A stretch of 64,000 bases of DNA from JBBDNC01 sp040877875 (GTDB lineage: Bacteria > Bacteroidota > Rhodothermia > Balneolales > Balneolaceae). Shown here piece after piece: positions 53,635 to 63,220 of this stretch; the stretch's first letter is position 1, and the number at the start of each line of letters is the position of its first letter. Made by a program: the position numbers and the translations under genes. The notes under the pieces are model-generated. The model saw nothing but the letters and a program-made list of their open reading frames with translations, was not told the DNA's origin and ran no database searches. The stretch lies in contig JBBDNC010000115.1 in the NCBI GenBank assembly GCA_040877875.1, positions 23,941-87,940 on the forward strand, read 5' to 3'.

Positions 53635-55434
53635 TTAAATTTGTTCGAGTTCTTGTTCCAAGAGTTGTTTCCGATACATATTCGAATAATGTCCTTCCAG
53701 TTTTAACAACTCCTCATGTGTACCACTTTCTTTCAATGAACCGTCTGCGAGATAAAAAATTGTATCTGCGTGTTTGACAGTCGAAATACGATGACTGATC
53801 ATGATGGTGGTCCGTCCTTTTAGTTCATTTCGGAGGTGCTGCAAGATTGCATCTTCTGTCTTGGTATCGACTGCACTTAATGAGTCGTCCAGAATTAATA
53901 TTCTGGGATCTTTGATTAATGCTCTTGCAATTGCGGCTCGTTGTTTTTGACCGCCAGAAAGTGTAATTCCCCGTTCGCCTACCATAGTCTCAAATTTTTT
54001 TTCAAAATCCAAAATATTATCAAGTAACTGAGCTTTTTCAGAAGCCTCTTCAATTTGATAATGGGATGCCTCTTCAACTCCAAAAGCGATATTTTCACTA
54101 AGGGTAGTTGAAAACAGGAAAGTATCCTGTGGCACAAATCCGATTTTACGTCTCAATACAGCAATCGGCCAGTTTTTAACATTAATATTATCAATCAGAA
54201 TATCCCCCCCGGTCGGATCAAAAAGTCTCGGAATCAGTTGGACCAAGGTTGTTTTACCGGCTCCGGTTCTTCCCACAAACGCCACATGGGATCCAGGTTC
54301 GATGGTTAGACTAATGTCTTTGATCGCATATTCACGGGTACCCGGATATTTAAAGCTGACATTCCGGAATTCAATTTTACCCTCAATCGTCTGCAACTCC
54401 CGAACCGTCTTATTGTCATCATAAATAGCAATTTTCTCTTCCAGTACCCGATTAATCCGTGTCCAGGAAGCCAGCGATTTTTGAAATCGATTGACCGTAT
54501 ATCCGAGTGAAGCCACCGGCCAGGTCAGATAGGCTACATAAATCACAAACTCAGCGATATTCCCCACTGTTATCTGTCCGTCAATAACCATCATCCCTCC
54601 CTGCCAAATTACAATGATAACTGAAACCCCGATCAACAGATTCAAGGTCGGATGAAAGAGAGACTCAACAAGATCAAGCCGAAGTTTTTTCTTCCGGTAT
54701 GATTCACTTTCCCGTTCAAAACGGGTTTGTTCATAGGCCTCCCGGTTATAAGCCTTGATCAAGCGAATACTCGAAAACGCTTCTCTTGCTCGTCCTGCAA
54801 TATCCGAATATTGTTCCTGAATGATCGTCTGATACTTGTTAATAAATCCGCTTACCCAATAGGCAAAAGCGGACAAAAACGGCAAAGGGATCAGTGCCCA
54901 GAGGGTAAGCTCAGGATTTACGATGACCATCATACTGATAATAAAGCCGGCTCTTGTGATCGTATTGATCGTATACATATAGACCGGCCCGAAATATTCG
55001 CGAACCTTGCTGATATCTTCCGTGGCTCTCACATAAATTTCGCCAGTTGAATTTTCGGCAAAATATCGCTGGGGAAGTGTCAGAAGTTTATTCATTACGT
55101 CATTCCGGATATCAAATTCAATTTTCCGGGAGCTGACAATGAGAGTCTGACGAGTGGCAAATAACAAAATTCCATAAAGGGCAACCGTACCGATCAGAAG
55201 AAGAGAATTCCGGGCCAGAATTCCTCCGGCTTCCGTATAAAAAAGTACTTCGATCAGGCTGGTGTAGGTCTGCTGATATTCCTCTCCCAACATCTCCACT
55301 TCATCCATGGTCCGCCGGATTAAAACCGGAATCCAGATAAGGAAAAAGTTAGATGCAGTCAGGAAAAGGGAGCCAATAATAATCGTCCCCCTATATTTCT
55401 TAAAATACCTGTTTAATTTTGAAAGTGATTCCAA
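53635..55434 (-). CDS. ABC exporter half-transporter with Asp in place of the catalytic Glu
   Basis: The 599-residue protein has a membrane domain (about 1-330) and an ATPase domain (about 350-580). Walker A is GRTGAGKT (388-395) and the signature LSGGQ is intact (492-496), but the Walker B end reads ILILDDSLSAVD with D517 where the catalytic Glu is expected. It therefore complements the half-transporter at 50543-52333, which has the catalytic Glu but a weak signature. It starts 199 bases after the flavoprotein gene and is followed by the RNase Z-like gene. Family-level assignment is firm; the substrate is not known. Confidence 0.93.
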   Translation of the reverse strand: MESLSKLNRYFKKYRGTIIIGSLFLTASNFFLIWIPVLIRRTMDEVEMLGEEYQQTYTSLIEVLFYTEAGGILARNSLLLIGTVALYGILLFATRQTLIVSSRKIEFDIRNDVMNKLLTLPQRYFAENSTGEIYVRATEDISKVREYFGPVYMYTINTITRAGFIISMMVIVNPELTLWALIPLPFLSAFAYWVSGFINKYQTIIQEQYSDIAGRAREAFSSIRLIKAYNREAYEQTRFERESESYRKKKLRLDLVESLFHPTLNLLIGVSVIIVIWQGGMMVIDGQITVGNIAEFVIYVAYLTWPVASLGYTVNRFQKSLASWTRINRVLEEKIAIYDDNKTVRELQTIEGKIEFRNVSFKYPGTREYAIKDISLTIEPGSHVAFVGRTGAGKTTLVQLIPRLFDPTGGDILIDNINVKNWPIAVLRRKIGFVPQDTFLFSTTLSENIAFGVEEASHYQIEEASEKAQLLDNILDFEKKFETMVGERGITLSGGQKQRAAIARALIKDPRILILDDSLSAVDTKTEDAILQHLRNELKGRTTIMISHRISTVKHADTIFYLADGSLKESGTHEELLKLEGHYSNMYRKQLLEQELEQI

Positions 55435-55632
55435 AAGACTATGCGTTCTTCGCTTCGATACATTTTAATTAATTGATCCGCACACAGTGGAAAAGACAGT
55501 ATGGCAAACGCATATCTCCTTCCCGGCCCCTGTCCGTTCGATTGTGAATTACACGGACAATGCAAGCAAAAAGACAAGGAATGATGGTTCGATGTTCTTT
55601 TTATTTCTCCATTCTGTAAACCCAACCGCATT

Positions 55633-56679
55633 TCAAGCCTTGACTCCTTCATATTTTTTAATCCAGTGTCTGGCCAGCTTTATGCCTGAACTGTAGGCTG
55701 CATCTGCATTATTCCCATTAAAGTAATCACCGACCAGTGCCAAAGGAGACTCCAGCCCCTCGAAATCCATAAATGGCCGGTTTAAAAATGTTTTCGGCCG
55801 GTAATACCGCCAGAAATGAAGTTTCGATTTGTCCGGCGTCGCTGTCCATCCACCGATGATCGCTGAAACCCGGTCTAACATCATTTCTTTCACCTGTTCC
55901 TCGTCAACATTCCGAAATTTTAATGCAAATTCAGAGGTAGAACGAATGACAATTGAATTTACTGTTGAATCGTTCCGTTTGGAGCTCTCATTTGAAATAA
56001 ACTCGATCCGATCATCCTGACAGATGACGCCTGGCCAGGAGGGAATCTGACGGTTCCCGTAGGTTACTCTCATGGTAAAGGCAGGGTCATAGTGTATTTC
56101 ATCAATTTCCCGGATGATTTTTAATGTATTTACTTCATCCTGGCAAGTCAGAATCACCCCATAAGCCTGGGGAGCGGGCGTAGCTACAATCACGGCATCC
56201 GCTTCGAATGTATTGAAGTTAGTCAGGTTAATCATCCACGCTTTTTTGAGTCGCCGATGAGGCCCGAAATAGGTCAGTCCCCCTGCCTTGACATCCAGTT
56301 GCAAATCCACCCAGCGTCCCAGGTAAGCTGCAATGGAGTTCATCCCCTCCACCGAAGTGTAACGCAACTTGCCCGTGGGATTCGGATTTTCCATGTGGAA
56401 CTGCTCGCCGTCATACAGGGAGAACGGATTTTCCCAAACCTTTACCTTCTCCTTATCCAACAATTCGGAAATGAACCCGCTGAACTCCGGAGATTCTGCA
56501 GTGAAACAGGGAATTCCATAATCCATCCAAATACCCTGATGGAGTTCTCCGGAATCCGTGGCAAGCCGCCCTCCGTATTTTTGGCTTTTTTCGATGATGG
56601 ATACCTGGTGTCCGGCTTTGGCAAGTTCCCGTCCGGCTGACAGTCCCGCAATTCCCGCTCCAATGATCCCTATTTTCAT
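55633..56679 (-). CDS. FAD-dependent amine-oxidase-like protein (renalase-like)
   Basis: The 348-residue protein has the dinucleotide-binding motif GIIGAGIAGLSAGRELAKAG (residues 4-23) and the RLATDS segment that follows in the NAD(P)-binding amine oxidase superfamily, and a C-terminal FAD-contacting region (LALVGDYFNGNNADAAYSSG). It looks like the small bacterial renalase-type flavoproteins. No signal peptide is seen. It lies downstream of the AtuA-like gene on the same strand with a 140-base gap, so cotranscription is uncertain. The substrate is unknown. Confidence 0.85.
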   Translation of the reverse strand: MKIGIIGAGIAGLSAGRELAKAGHQVSIIEKSQKYGGRLATDSGELHQGIWMDYGIPCFTAESPEFSGFISELLDKEKVKVWENPFSLYDGEQFHMENPNPTGKLRYTSVEGMNSIAAYLGRWVDLQLDVKAGGLTYFGPHRRLKKAWMINLTNFNTFEADAVIVATPAPQAYGVILTCQDEVNTLKIIREIDEIHYDPAFTMRVTYGNRQIPSWPGVICQDDRIEFISNESSKRNDSTVNSIVIRSTSEFALKFRNVDEEQVKEMMLDRVSAIIGGWTATPDKSKLHFWRYYRPKTFLNRPFMDFEGLESPLALVGDYFNGNNADAAYSSGIKLARHWIKKYEGVKA

Positions 56680-56819
56680 AAACCTGTATACTCTATGTTA
56701 ACCTTTTGAATGTATCATCATACACCATGATAGCGTTCCGCCTTTAGTCTGCGGATTGTATTGATTAATATCTCGTACTTTTGCGCCCCTCCCCCTAAAG
56801 ATACAAGATCTGGAATAAA

Positions 56820-58187
56820 TCATGGAGAATAAATTTGGACCCTGGGATTTGCCGCTTTTTTGTCAAGAAGAGCCGGCCAGTACGCTACAACCTCACTGGC
56901 TTTCGGGCGGCCTCCGGCGTAACCGGTCACACCGGGCGGCCCCGTGAGAATGAGAGGTGCGAACTCCTTACCAAGCCTGTCAAGATCTTCCTTGGAAGGC
57001 CCGGAAGCCGATACCCGGAGTTGAACTTCATTCAATTCGAGGTGCTCCTTTTCAAGTTCCGCCGGGTCCTCATTGCACGCATTCACTCCAATATATTCAA
57101 TACGGATACGGTCAAATTTTAAACCCATCGACTCTGCCCGGGCCTGCAAAATTTCCCCTGCCTTTTTCGCTTTAAAGAGTGCGTCCGGCCTGCAATAAAC
57201 CAGTGTTGACGAGAGCTTGTACCCATTTTTAAAACTGGCAGATACTTTATAATCAGCCGTCGCCGGCATTCCTTTTACCCGGTTTACCTTGACCCTGTCT
57301 TTCCCGGCCTGTTCAATCCCGACACTTGTAAAATCAACGGTCACATCGGGGGTCAGAAATTCGGATGGGTCGCCGATTTCATAAACAAGTTGTTCCTTTA
57401 CCGTTTTTACATTTACGAGTCCCCCGCTGTTTTCATGTTTGGTCACATAGAATGTCCCGTCCGGATAAGCTTCGACAATCGGGAATCCGATCTCCTCAAG
57501 CCGTTCAACTTCTCTCCAGTCGGTAAAGTTTCCACCCGACGCCTGTGCCCCGCATTCGAGCAAGTGACCGGCTACAGTTCCCGAAGCAATTTTATCATGA
57601 TCCCCGTACTTCCATCCGAATTCATAGACCATCGGAGCCAGAGTCAGGGAAGGGTCTGCTACACGTCCGGTAATCACAATATCGGAACCTTGTGTCAGCG
57701 CTTCAACCACCGGACGGCTTCCGAAGTAAATATTTGCATTCAGCAGCCGATCCCGGATGGAGGTCATCTCCTCCCCGGTTTCCATATTTTTCAGCGGGTG
57801 CCCGTTCTCCAGGAGCCGGTCCAGTTCCGGCAAAAGGTCATCTCCATCCACGACCCCGACGTTCAGGTCATTGAATCCCCCCGTGCGGGCAAGATCCAAT
57901 ACGGCTTCCTTGCATGCCTTCGGATTGACACCCCCAGCGTTGGAGATGATCTTGATCTTTTTTTCACGTATATCCGGGAGGACTTCCTTCAGAAAAGCCA
58001 CAAAATCCCGGGCGTATCCGTAATCCGGATTTTTCATTTTCTGTTTTTGCATGATCGACATAGAGACCTCTGCCAGGTAATCCATAACCAGGTAGTCGAT
58101 CGGCCCTTTTCGAATCTGGTCGACGGGTGCCCGGGGAAGATCCCCCCAAAATCCTTGTCCGGATGCAATACGTATAGAATTTTTCAT
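56820..58187 (-). CDS. AtuA / DUF1446 family protein
   Basis: The 455-residue protein matches DUF1446, the family that contains AtuA of acyclic terpene (citronellol/geraniol) utilisation in pseudomonads. Clear family segments are IRIASGQGFWGDLPRAPVDQ at the start, YLVMDYLAEVSMSIM, KIKIISNAGGVNPKAC near residue 78 and TGRVADPSLTLAPMVYEFGW near 172. The biochemical step is not established to my knowledge. It is directly downstream of an acyl-CoA carboxylase beta gene, the same combination seen in atu clusters, so a role in branched or isoprenoid acyl-CoA breakdown is a reasonable inference. No biotin carboxylase alpha gene is nearby. Confidence 0.88.
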   Translation of the reverse strand: MKNSIRIASGQGFWGDLPRAPVDQIRKGPIDYLVMDYLAEVSMSIMQKQKMKNPDYGYARDFVAFLKEVLPDIREKKIKIISNAGGVNPKACKEAVLDLARTGGFNDLNVGVVDGDDLLPELDRLLENGHPLKNMETGEEMTSIRDRLLNANIYFGSRPVVEALTQGSDIVITGRVADPSLTLAPMVYEFGWKYGDHDKIASGTVAGHLLECGAQASGGNFTDWREVERLEEIGFPIVEAYPDGTFYVTKHENSGGLVNVKTVKEQLVYEIGDPSEFLTPDVTVDFTSVGIEQAGKDRVKVNRVKGMPATADYKVSASFKNGYKLSSTLVYCRPDALFKAKKAGEILQARAESMGLKFDRIRIEYIGVNACNEDPAELEKEHLELNEVQLRVSASGPSKEDLDRLGKEFAPLILTGPPGVTGYAGGRPKASEVVAYWPALLDKKAANPRVQIYSP

Positions 58188-58249
58188 GAAGCTTCTTCTG
58201 ATTTCAGTATTTGATTTTAGAAGTTAAACTTAAGAGGGGGATCCCTACT

Positions 58250-59860
58250 TTACACCTGGAATACGCCAGTTTTGAAGTCCGGTATCTCCGGATTGTGATC
58301 TGCACATTCGATCGCCTTGGAAATACGTTCCCTGGTTTCGCCCGGTTTAATGATTCCATCCACCCACAATCGAGCGGCGGCATAGCGGACATCCGTCTGT
58401 TTTTCATAGCGTCCGCGAATTTCCTCCAGAATCTGATTGCGATCTTTATCGGTGATGGACTCCCCTTTTTTTTCCAGGGAAGCAACCCGGATCTGGGTCA
58501 GGACTTTCGCTGCCTGGGTCCCCCCCATCACGGCAATCCGGGCGGTGGGCCAGGCATAAATAAACCGCGGGTCGTATGCCCGCCCGCACATCGCATAATT
58601 TCCTGCACCGTAACTGTTGCCAACGATGATCGTAATTTTCGGAACGGTTGAATTGGCTACGGCATTTACCATTTTCGCCCCGTCCTTGATGATCCCTCCA
58701 TGTTCACTTCGTTTCCCGATCATAAAACCGGTTACATCCTGAAAAAATACTATCGGGATTTTCTTCTGATTGCAGTTCATAATAAACCGCGCAGCTTTAT
58801 CCGCACTATCGGAATAGATCACCCCTCCTATTTGCATCTCTCCCGTTTTACTTCGGATCACTTTCCTCTGGTTCGCCACAATCCCCACACTCCATCCGTC
58901 AATTCGCGCATAAGTGGTAATTAAAGTCTGTCCGTAACCTTTTTTGTACTCTGTCATACTGTTCCGGTCCACAATTCCCGTAAGAACCTGAAACATGTCA
59001 TACGGCTTATTCCGGTCATCCGGAATCAGGTCCAACAGTTTCTCCTCTCCGGTATCGGGGTCGGCAGGTTCCTGGCGGTTCAAACCTGCTTTTGAATAAG
59101 GCCCGAGTTTTCCCACCAGGTCCCGAATAGTTTCAAGGCATTCCGTGTCATCTTTCATTTTGTAGTCCGTAACGCCGCTGATCTCGGTGTGTGTTGCTGC
59201 CCCGCCTAACGTTTCATTATCCACTTCCTCCCCGATGGCGGCTTTGACCAGATAGCTGCCGGCCAGAAAGACACTGCCGGTACCGTCTACGATCAACGCT
59301 TCGTCACTCATAATCGGCAGGTAGGCCCCGCCGGCTACACAACTTCCCATAATGGCCGCAATCTGGGGAATTCCTTTTGCACTGATCACGGCATTATTTC
59401 TGAAAATACGGCCGAAATGTTCCTTGTCGGGGAAAATTTCGTCCTGCATTGGAAGATAAACTCCGGCTGAATCCACCAGGTAAATAAGAGGGAGGTGATT
59501 TTCGATGGCAATTTCCTGTGCCCGGAGGTTTTTTTTAGCTGTAATCGGGAACCAGGCACCGGCTTTAACAGTGGCGTCGTTGGCAACCACCATACAGGTT
59601 CGATTGCTTATCTTCCCGATCCCCATTACGACACCCCCGGCCGGACATCCTCCTACCTCACTATATAATTCAAATCCTGCCCACAAACCCAGTTCATAGA
59701 ATTCCGCTTCTTCATCCAATAAAAAACGGATCCTTTCCCGGGCAGTCATCTTTCCCTTCTTGTGTTCCTTTTCCATTCGACGGACTCCCCCTCCTTTCCT
59801 GATTTCATCTTCCTGTTTTTCGATCGAAGTGATTAATTTATTTAACGAAGGATTTGGCAT
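58250..59860 (-). CDS. Acyl-CoA carboxylase beta subunit (methylcrotonyl/geranyl-CoA type)
   Basis: The 536-residue carboxyltransferase subunit transfers CO2 from biotin to an acyl-CoA. It has the N-terminal crotonase-like domain (VANDATVKAGAWFPITAKKN; SAGVYLPMQDEIFPDKEHFG) and the C-terminal half with FMIGKRSEHGGIIKDGAKMV and VGNSYGAGNYAMCGRAYDPR. The sequence is closer to methylcrotonyl-CoA or geranyl-CoA carboxylase than to acetyl-CoA carboxylase. The biotin-carrying alpha subunit is not in the window. It is first in the minus-strand cluster with AtuA and the flavoprotein, divergent from the GWxTD gene across 152 bases. Confidence 0.93.
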   Translation of the reverse strand: MPNPSLNKLITSIEKQEDEIRKGGGVRRMEKEHKKGKMTARERIRFLLDEEAEFYELGLWAGFELYSEVGGCPAGGVVMGIGKISNRTCMVVANDATVKAGAWFPITAKKNLRAQEIAIENHLPLIYLVDSAGVYLPMQDEIFPDKEHFGRIFRNNAVISAKGIPQIAAIMGSCVAGGAYLPIMSDEALIVDGTGSVFLAGSYLVKAAIGEEVDNETLGGAATHTEISGVTDYKMKDDTECLETIRDLVGKLGPYSKAGLNRQEPADPDTGEEKLLDLIPDDRNKPYDMFQVLTGIVDRNSMTEYKKGYGQTLITTYARIDGWSVGIVANQRKVIRSKTGEMQIGGVIYSDSADKAARFIMNCNQKKIPIVFFQDVTGFMIGKRSEHGGIIKDGAKMVNAVANSTVPKITIIVGNSYGAGNYAMCGRAYDPRFIYAWPTARIAVMGGTQAAKVLTQIRVASLEKKGESITDKDRNQILEEIRGRYEKQTDVRYAAARLWVDGIIKPGETRERISKAIECADHNPEIPDFKTGVFQV

Positions 59861-60012
59861 TGCGAATTCAGGATGATTTGTTGTAGTATTTCGAATGAAA
59901 TTTACAGATAATACCTTCTAAAGAGAAAGCGTTTCAAAATAGTAAAATCGTAAAAGCTTAAAAGTATGTATTTTCAGGGTATTAGAATTTTTTGTAACCA
60001 ACGATCGATCCG

Positions 60013-61401
60013 ATGCTAAAAAACACGGTATTCATTGCGTTCTTCCTGCTCCTGCTGTCAGACATTCAACTCATCGAGGCCCAGCGCCGTGGTATCTCCT
60101 ACCAGGATTTATACGACCGCTCGGAACAACCTAATATCTATGTCAATCAATTGCTGCTCCCGTCAAAGGAGGGCAGCGGACATCTTACAGTATCCTTCAG
60201 GATAGATTATGACCTTTTGCCTTTTCGAAAGACAAACTCCGATATCCGTAAACCGGATCCTTCCTATGAATTTCATTCTTCGGTCCGCATGAATCTCGAA
60301 GTCTTCAAGGGGAGTTTGAATAACCGCCGCTCGGGGTTCGAGCCGGTTGCACGATCTTCCTGGTCCGACACTGCCTGGGCTACAACCTATGAGCAAACCC
60401 GCTCCCGTTCCGAACATCTTGAGGGTGCCATGCACACCCGGCTCAATCCGGGAGATTACAGCCTCATGCTGCAATTTAACAGAGGTGAAACCACACGGGA
60501 AAGCCGTTCGAGAGACCGGAATGTATCCGTTCCTGATTTCCAAAATACGGATAAGGCTTTTTTCGCTTTTTTAGAGGATTACAATGAGAATGAGGATCGG
60601 CAAGTCACCGTTAGACTGTTAAACTATGGTGAAAATATTCTATACGGACAAAATTTTCAGTTGATGATCCTCTTGCCGCAGGAGCTGAATGAAAGCGGGT
60701 ATGAACTCAACATACACAGGCTTCAACCCGGATCTCAACAGAATACCCGTGGAGAGCCGTTATTCCGTCAGCAGATTACAGCCGATGACCTGATCTTTAC
60801 AGATGGTTTCAGCCGGCTTGAAGGGGAAACCTTGCCTCTCTTACAGTTTGAAAAGCAAGAGGAAGGGTATCCCGTGGCTGTCATTGAAGTTCCAAACCGT
60901 CAATTTCCCAACACGGAGCTGAGAATGACTCTCACACCAGAAGGATCCACGGAACCGATCGCTGAAAAGAATATTCATTCCCGCTGGCTCGACATGCCGG
61001 TTAGTCTTTTAAATCTGGATATAGCAGTTAACATGCTCCGGTTTATTGTGGATCAAGACCGGATCCGGCAAATTAATCGAGGATCGGCTTCTGAACGTGA
61101 AGAAAAATTTCGTGATTTCTGGGCCGAACGCGACCCGCCCCCTAATCCCGAATATAATGAGTTACTGGCCGAATACTACCGGCGTATCGACCATGCTTAT
61201 CAGAATTTTTCCACACCCGGTACACCCGGATTTGAAACCGACCAGGGACAGACCTATATACGAATGGGTCCACCGAATCGAAGAGAACGACGCTTTCCAA
61301 CCGACGGACCCACCCGAGAAATCTGGTATTACAATGACCAGACCCTTGTCTTTGAAGCAACCACCGGGTTTGGGGATTTCCGGTTGGTAGGCAGGGAGTG
61401 A
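60013..61401 (+). CDS. GWxTD domain protein, exported
   Basis: The 462-residue protein begins with a signal peptide (about 1-23, ending IEAQ) and ends with a GWxTD domain, a domain of unknown function found mainly in Bacteroidota and relatives. The domain is recognised by FRDFWAERDPPPNPEYNELL (about 370-390), the motif GFETDQGQTYIRMGPPNR (about 419-436, with Phe and Glu at the W-x positions), and EIWYY. The middle part is beta-rich. It is probably periplasmic. It starts the plus-strand operon; pdxA begins four bases after its stop. Confidence 0.88.
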   Translation: MLKNTVFIAFFLLLLSDIQLIEAQRRGISYQDLYDRSEQPNIYVNQLLLPSKEGSGHLTVSFRIDYDLLPFRKTNSDIRKPDPSYEFHSSVRMNLEVFKGSLNNRRSGFEPVARSSWSDTAWATTYEQTRSRSEHLEGAMHTRLNPGDYSLMLQFNRGETTRESRSRDRNVSVPDFQNTDKAFFAFLEDYNENEDRQVTVRLLNYGENILYGQNFQLMILLPQELNESGYELNIHRLQPGSQQNTRGEPLFRQQITADDLIFTDGFSRLEGETLPLLQFEKQEEGYPVAVIEVPNRQFPNTELRMTLTPEGSTEPIAEKNIHSRWLDMPVSLLNLDIAVNMLRFIVDQDRIRQINRGSASEREEKFRDFWAERDPPPNPEYNELLAEYYRRIDHAYQNFSTPGTPGFETDQGQTYIRMGPPNRRERRFPTDGPTREIWYYNDQTLVFEATTGFGDFRLVGRE

Positions 61402-61405
61402 ATGC

Positions 61406-62422
61406 ATGAAGCCTGTAATTGCCATCAGTATGGGAGACTATAACGGGATTGGCCCTGAAGTGGTTCTCAAAACCCTGTCTCAGACAGACAGAAGCCGGGC
61501 AACCCCTGTCGTACTGGGCCATGAGAAGGTGTTCCGGTTCTATACGGACAAAATGGGATTGGAATTCAACACTCTCCTCATTGAACGGGGGGAGGATATA
61601 GAAAATGCGGAACGGGAAAACACGGATTCAATCTTATTTCTTAACTGTACGGGTAAGACTCTCATTGATCCGGATCCGGGTGTGATTCACCGTGAGGCCG
61701 GTAAAGCATCCATGCTGGCAGTCGAAAAGGGAGTGGAATTGTGCATGGCTCAACATACCCATGCCCTGGTTACGGCTCCCATATCAAAAGAAGCAATTCA
61801 GCTTGCAGGGTATGCGTATCCCGGACACACCGAGTTTCTGGCCAAGAAAACGGCTGAGAATGACTTTATGATGATGATGGTCAGTAACGGGCTTCGGATC
61901 GGACTCGCCACGGTGCATATCCCCATTTCTGAAGTGCCCAGGCAGATTCACAGGCAATCCCTGCTACGGATCCTCCGGTTGTTTAACAAGAGCCTTCGGG
62001 AAGATTTCGAAATTGAAGAACCACGAATCGCGGTTTTGGGTTTAAACCCCCATGCGGGGGACGGCGGCGTGATCGGCCGGGAAGAAAAGGAGACCCTCTC
62101 TCCCGCCATTCAGAATGCTTCCGCTACTTCCGTCCCGGGAAGGTTCGAAGGTCCGTTTGCGGCAGACGGATTTTTCGGCAATAAGATGTTCGGAGAATTT
62201 GATGGAATTCTGGCTATGTATCATGATCAGGGACTCATACCTTTCAAAGCACTTACATTTGGTTCCGGAGTCAATTTCAGTGCCGGTCTGCCGATCATCC
62301 GTACATCCCCGGATCACGGCACAGCTTTTGGAATTGCCGGGAAGAACCTGGCATCCCACGACTCATTTACATCTGCCTATGAACTGGCTATTCGTCTGGC
62401 ATGCCATAAATTAAAAAAATAG
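61406..62422 (+). CDS. pdxA: 4-hydroxythreonine-4-phosphate dehydrogenase
   Basis: PdxA oxidises 4-phosphohydroxy-L-threonine in pyridoxal-5'-phosphate synthesis. The 338-residue protein has the opening AISMGDYNGIGPEVVLK, the metal-binding His in GYPGHTEFLAKKT near residue 140, GLNPHAGDGGVIGREEK near 212, and the DGILAMYHDQGLIPFKAL stretch near 269, all diagnostic. The GWxTD stop and a methyltransferase ATG are within four bases on either side, so translation is likely coupled. PdxA-like relatives with other substrates exist, but the sequence fits true PdxA. Confidence 0.94.
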   Translation: MKPVIAISMGDYNGIGPEVVLKTLSQTDRSRATPVVLGHEKVFRFYTDKMGLEFNTLLIERGEDIENAERENTDSILFLNCTGKTLIDPDPGVIHREAGKASMLAVEKGVELCMAQHTHALVTAPISKEAIQLAGYAYPGHTEFLAKKTAENDFMMMMVSNGLRIGLATVHIPISEVPRQIHRQSLLRILRLFNKSLREDFEIEEPRIAVLGLNPHAGDGGVIGREEKETLSPAIQNASATSVPGRFEGPFAADGFFGNKMFGEFDGILAMYHDQGLIPFKALTFGSGVNFSAGLPIIRTSPDHGTAFGIAGKNLASHDSFTSAYELAIRLACHKLKK

Positions 62423-62425
62423 ACT

Positions 62426-63220
62426 ATGGCAAATACCCAATTCACATATGAACCCATCTACAGCGTACTGGCTCATATTTATGATACGTTGATGGAGGAT
62501 GTGAACTATGAAGATTGGGCGGATTATATCGATCAACTTATCCAGGAACACGCACCGGATGCGAAAAACATCCTTGAACTGGCATGCGGAACAGGTTCGG
62601 TCTCTCTGTTACTTGACGATCTCGATTTTTACAACCTTACCTCGACCGACGTCTCACCGACTATGATTGAAAAGGCCAGGGAAAAGGCAATCAAAAAAGG
62701 CGCAAATGTTACATTCAAGACTATGGATTTTCTCAATATCGATCTCCGGGAGGAGTTTGACCTGGTATTCATGGTTTTTGACAGTCTAAACTACCTGCAC
62801 AGTGAAGAGGAAATCCTGAAACTACATGATCAGGTTGCCAGGGTGATCAAACCGGGAGGCTACTTTATTTATGATTTTACTACTCCCCGGAATTCAAGAA
62901 AAGCTATAGAATATTTACACAATGAAGAGGGTGTCAGTCCGAATCATTACCGGTATTACAGGACAAGTGATTTTGATGCGAAGGAAAACATTCACATCAA
63001 TGAGTTTGAAATCGAACAGTTGGACAAGCAGCATAAAAATATAGAACAGAGGTTTGTTGAGGTTCACCGGCAAAAAATTTACACGCTCGACCAGGTACTT
63101 TCCATTGCCGAAAAAACGGATTTCCAAATCCAGGGCTATTACAAGGGGTTTACCCTTCAAAAAGCTGACAACAGAAGCTTAAGAATAACCATGGTTTTGC
63201 AATGGCAGAAAACGCAGTAA
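62426..63220 (+). CDS. Class I SAM-dependent methyltransferase
   Basis: The 264-residue protein has SAM motif I (ILELACGTGSVSLLL near residue 49), a DVSPTMIEKAREKA region near 75, and LVFMVFDSLNYL near 112, followed by YFIYDFTTP. The substrate is not predictable; similar proteins methylate small molecules or quinones. It is three bases downstream of pdxA and its end overlaps the FtsE-like gene by 19 bases, so it is in the same transcript. Confidence 0.86.
   Translation: MANTQFTYEPIYSVLAHIYDTLMEDVNYEDWADYIDQLIQEHAPDAKNILELACGTGSVSLLLDDLDFYNLTSTDVSPTMIEKAREKAIKKGANVTFKTMDFLNIDLREEFDLVFMVFDSLNYLHSEEEILKLHDQVARVIKPGGYFIYDFTTPRNSRKAIEYLHNEEGVSPNHYRYYRTSDFDAKENIHINEFEIEQLDKQHKNIEQRFVEVHRQKIYTLDQVLSIAEKTDFQIQGYYKGFTLQKADNRSLRITMVLQWQKTQ

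Noticed and set aside
57390..58214. Open frame of 274 codons antisense to the AtuA-like gene
   Set aside because: The minus-strand gene has clear family motifs throughout; the antisense frame has none.
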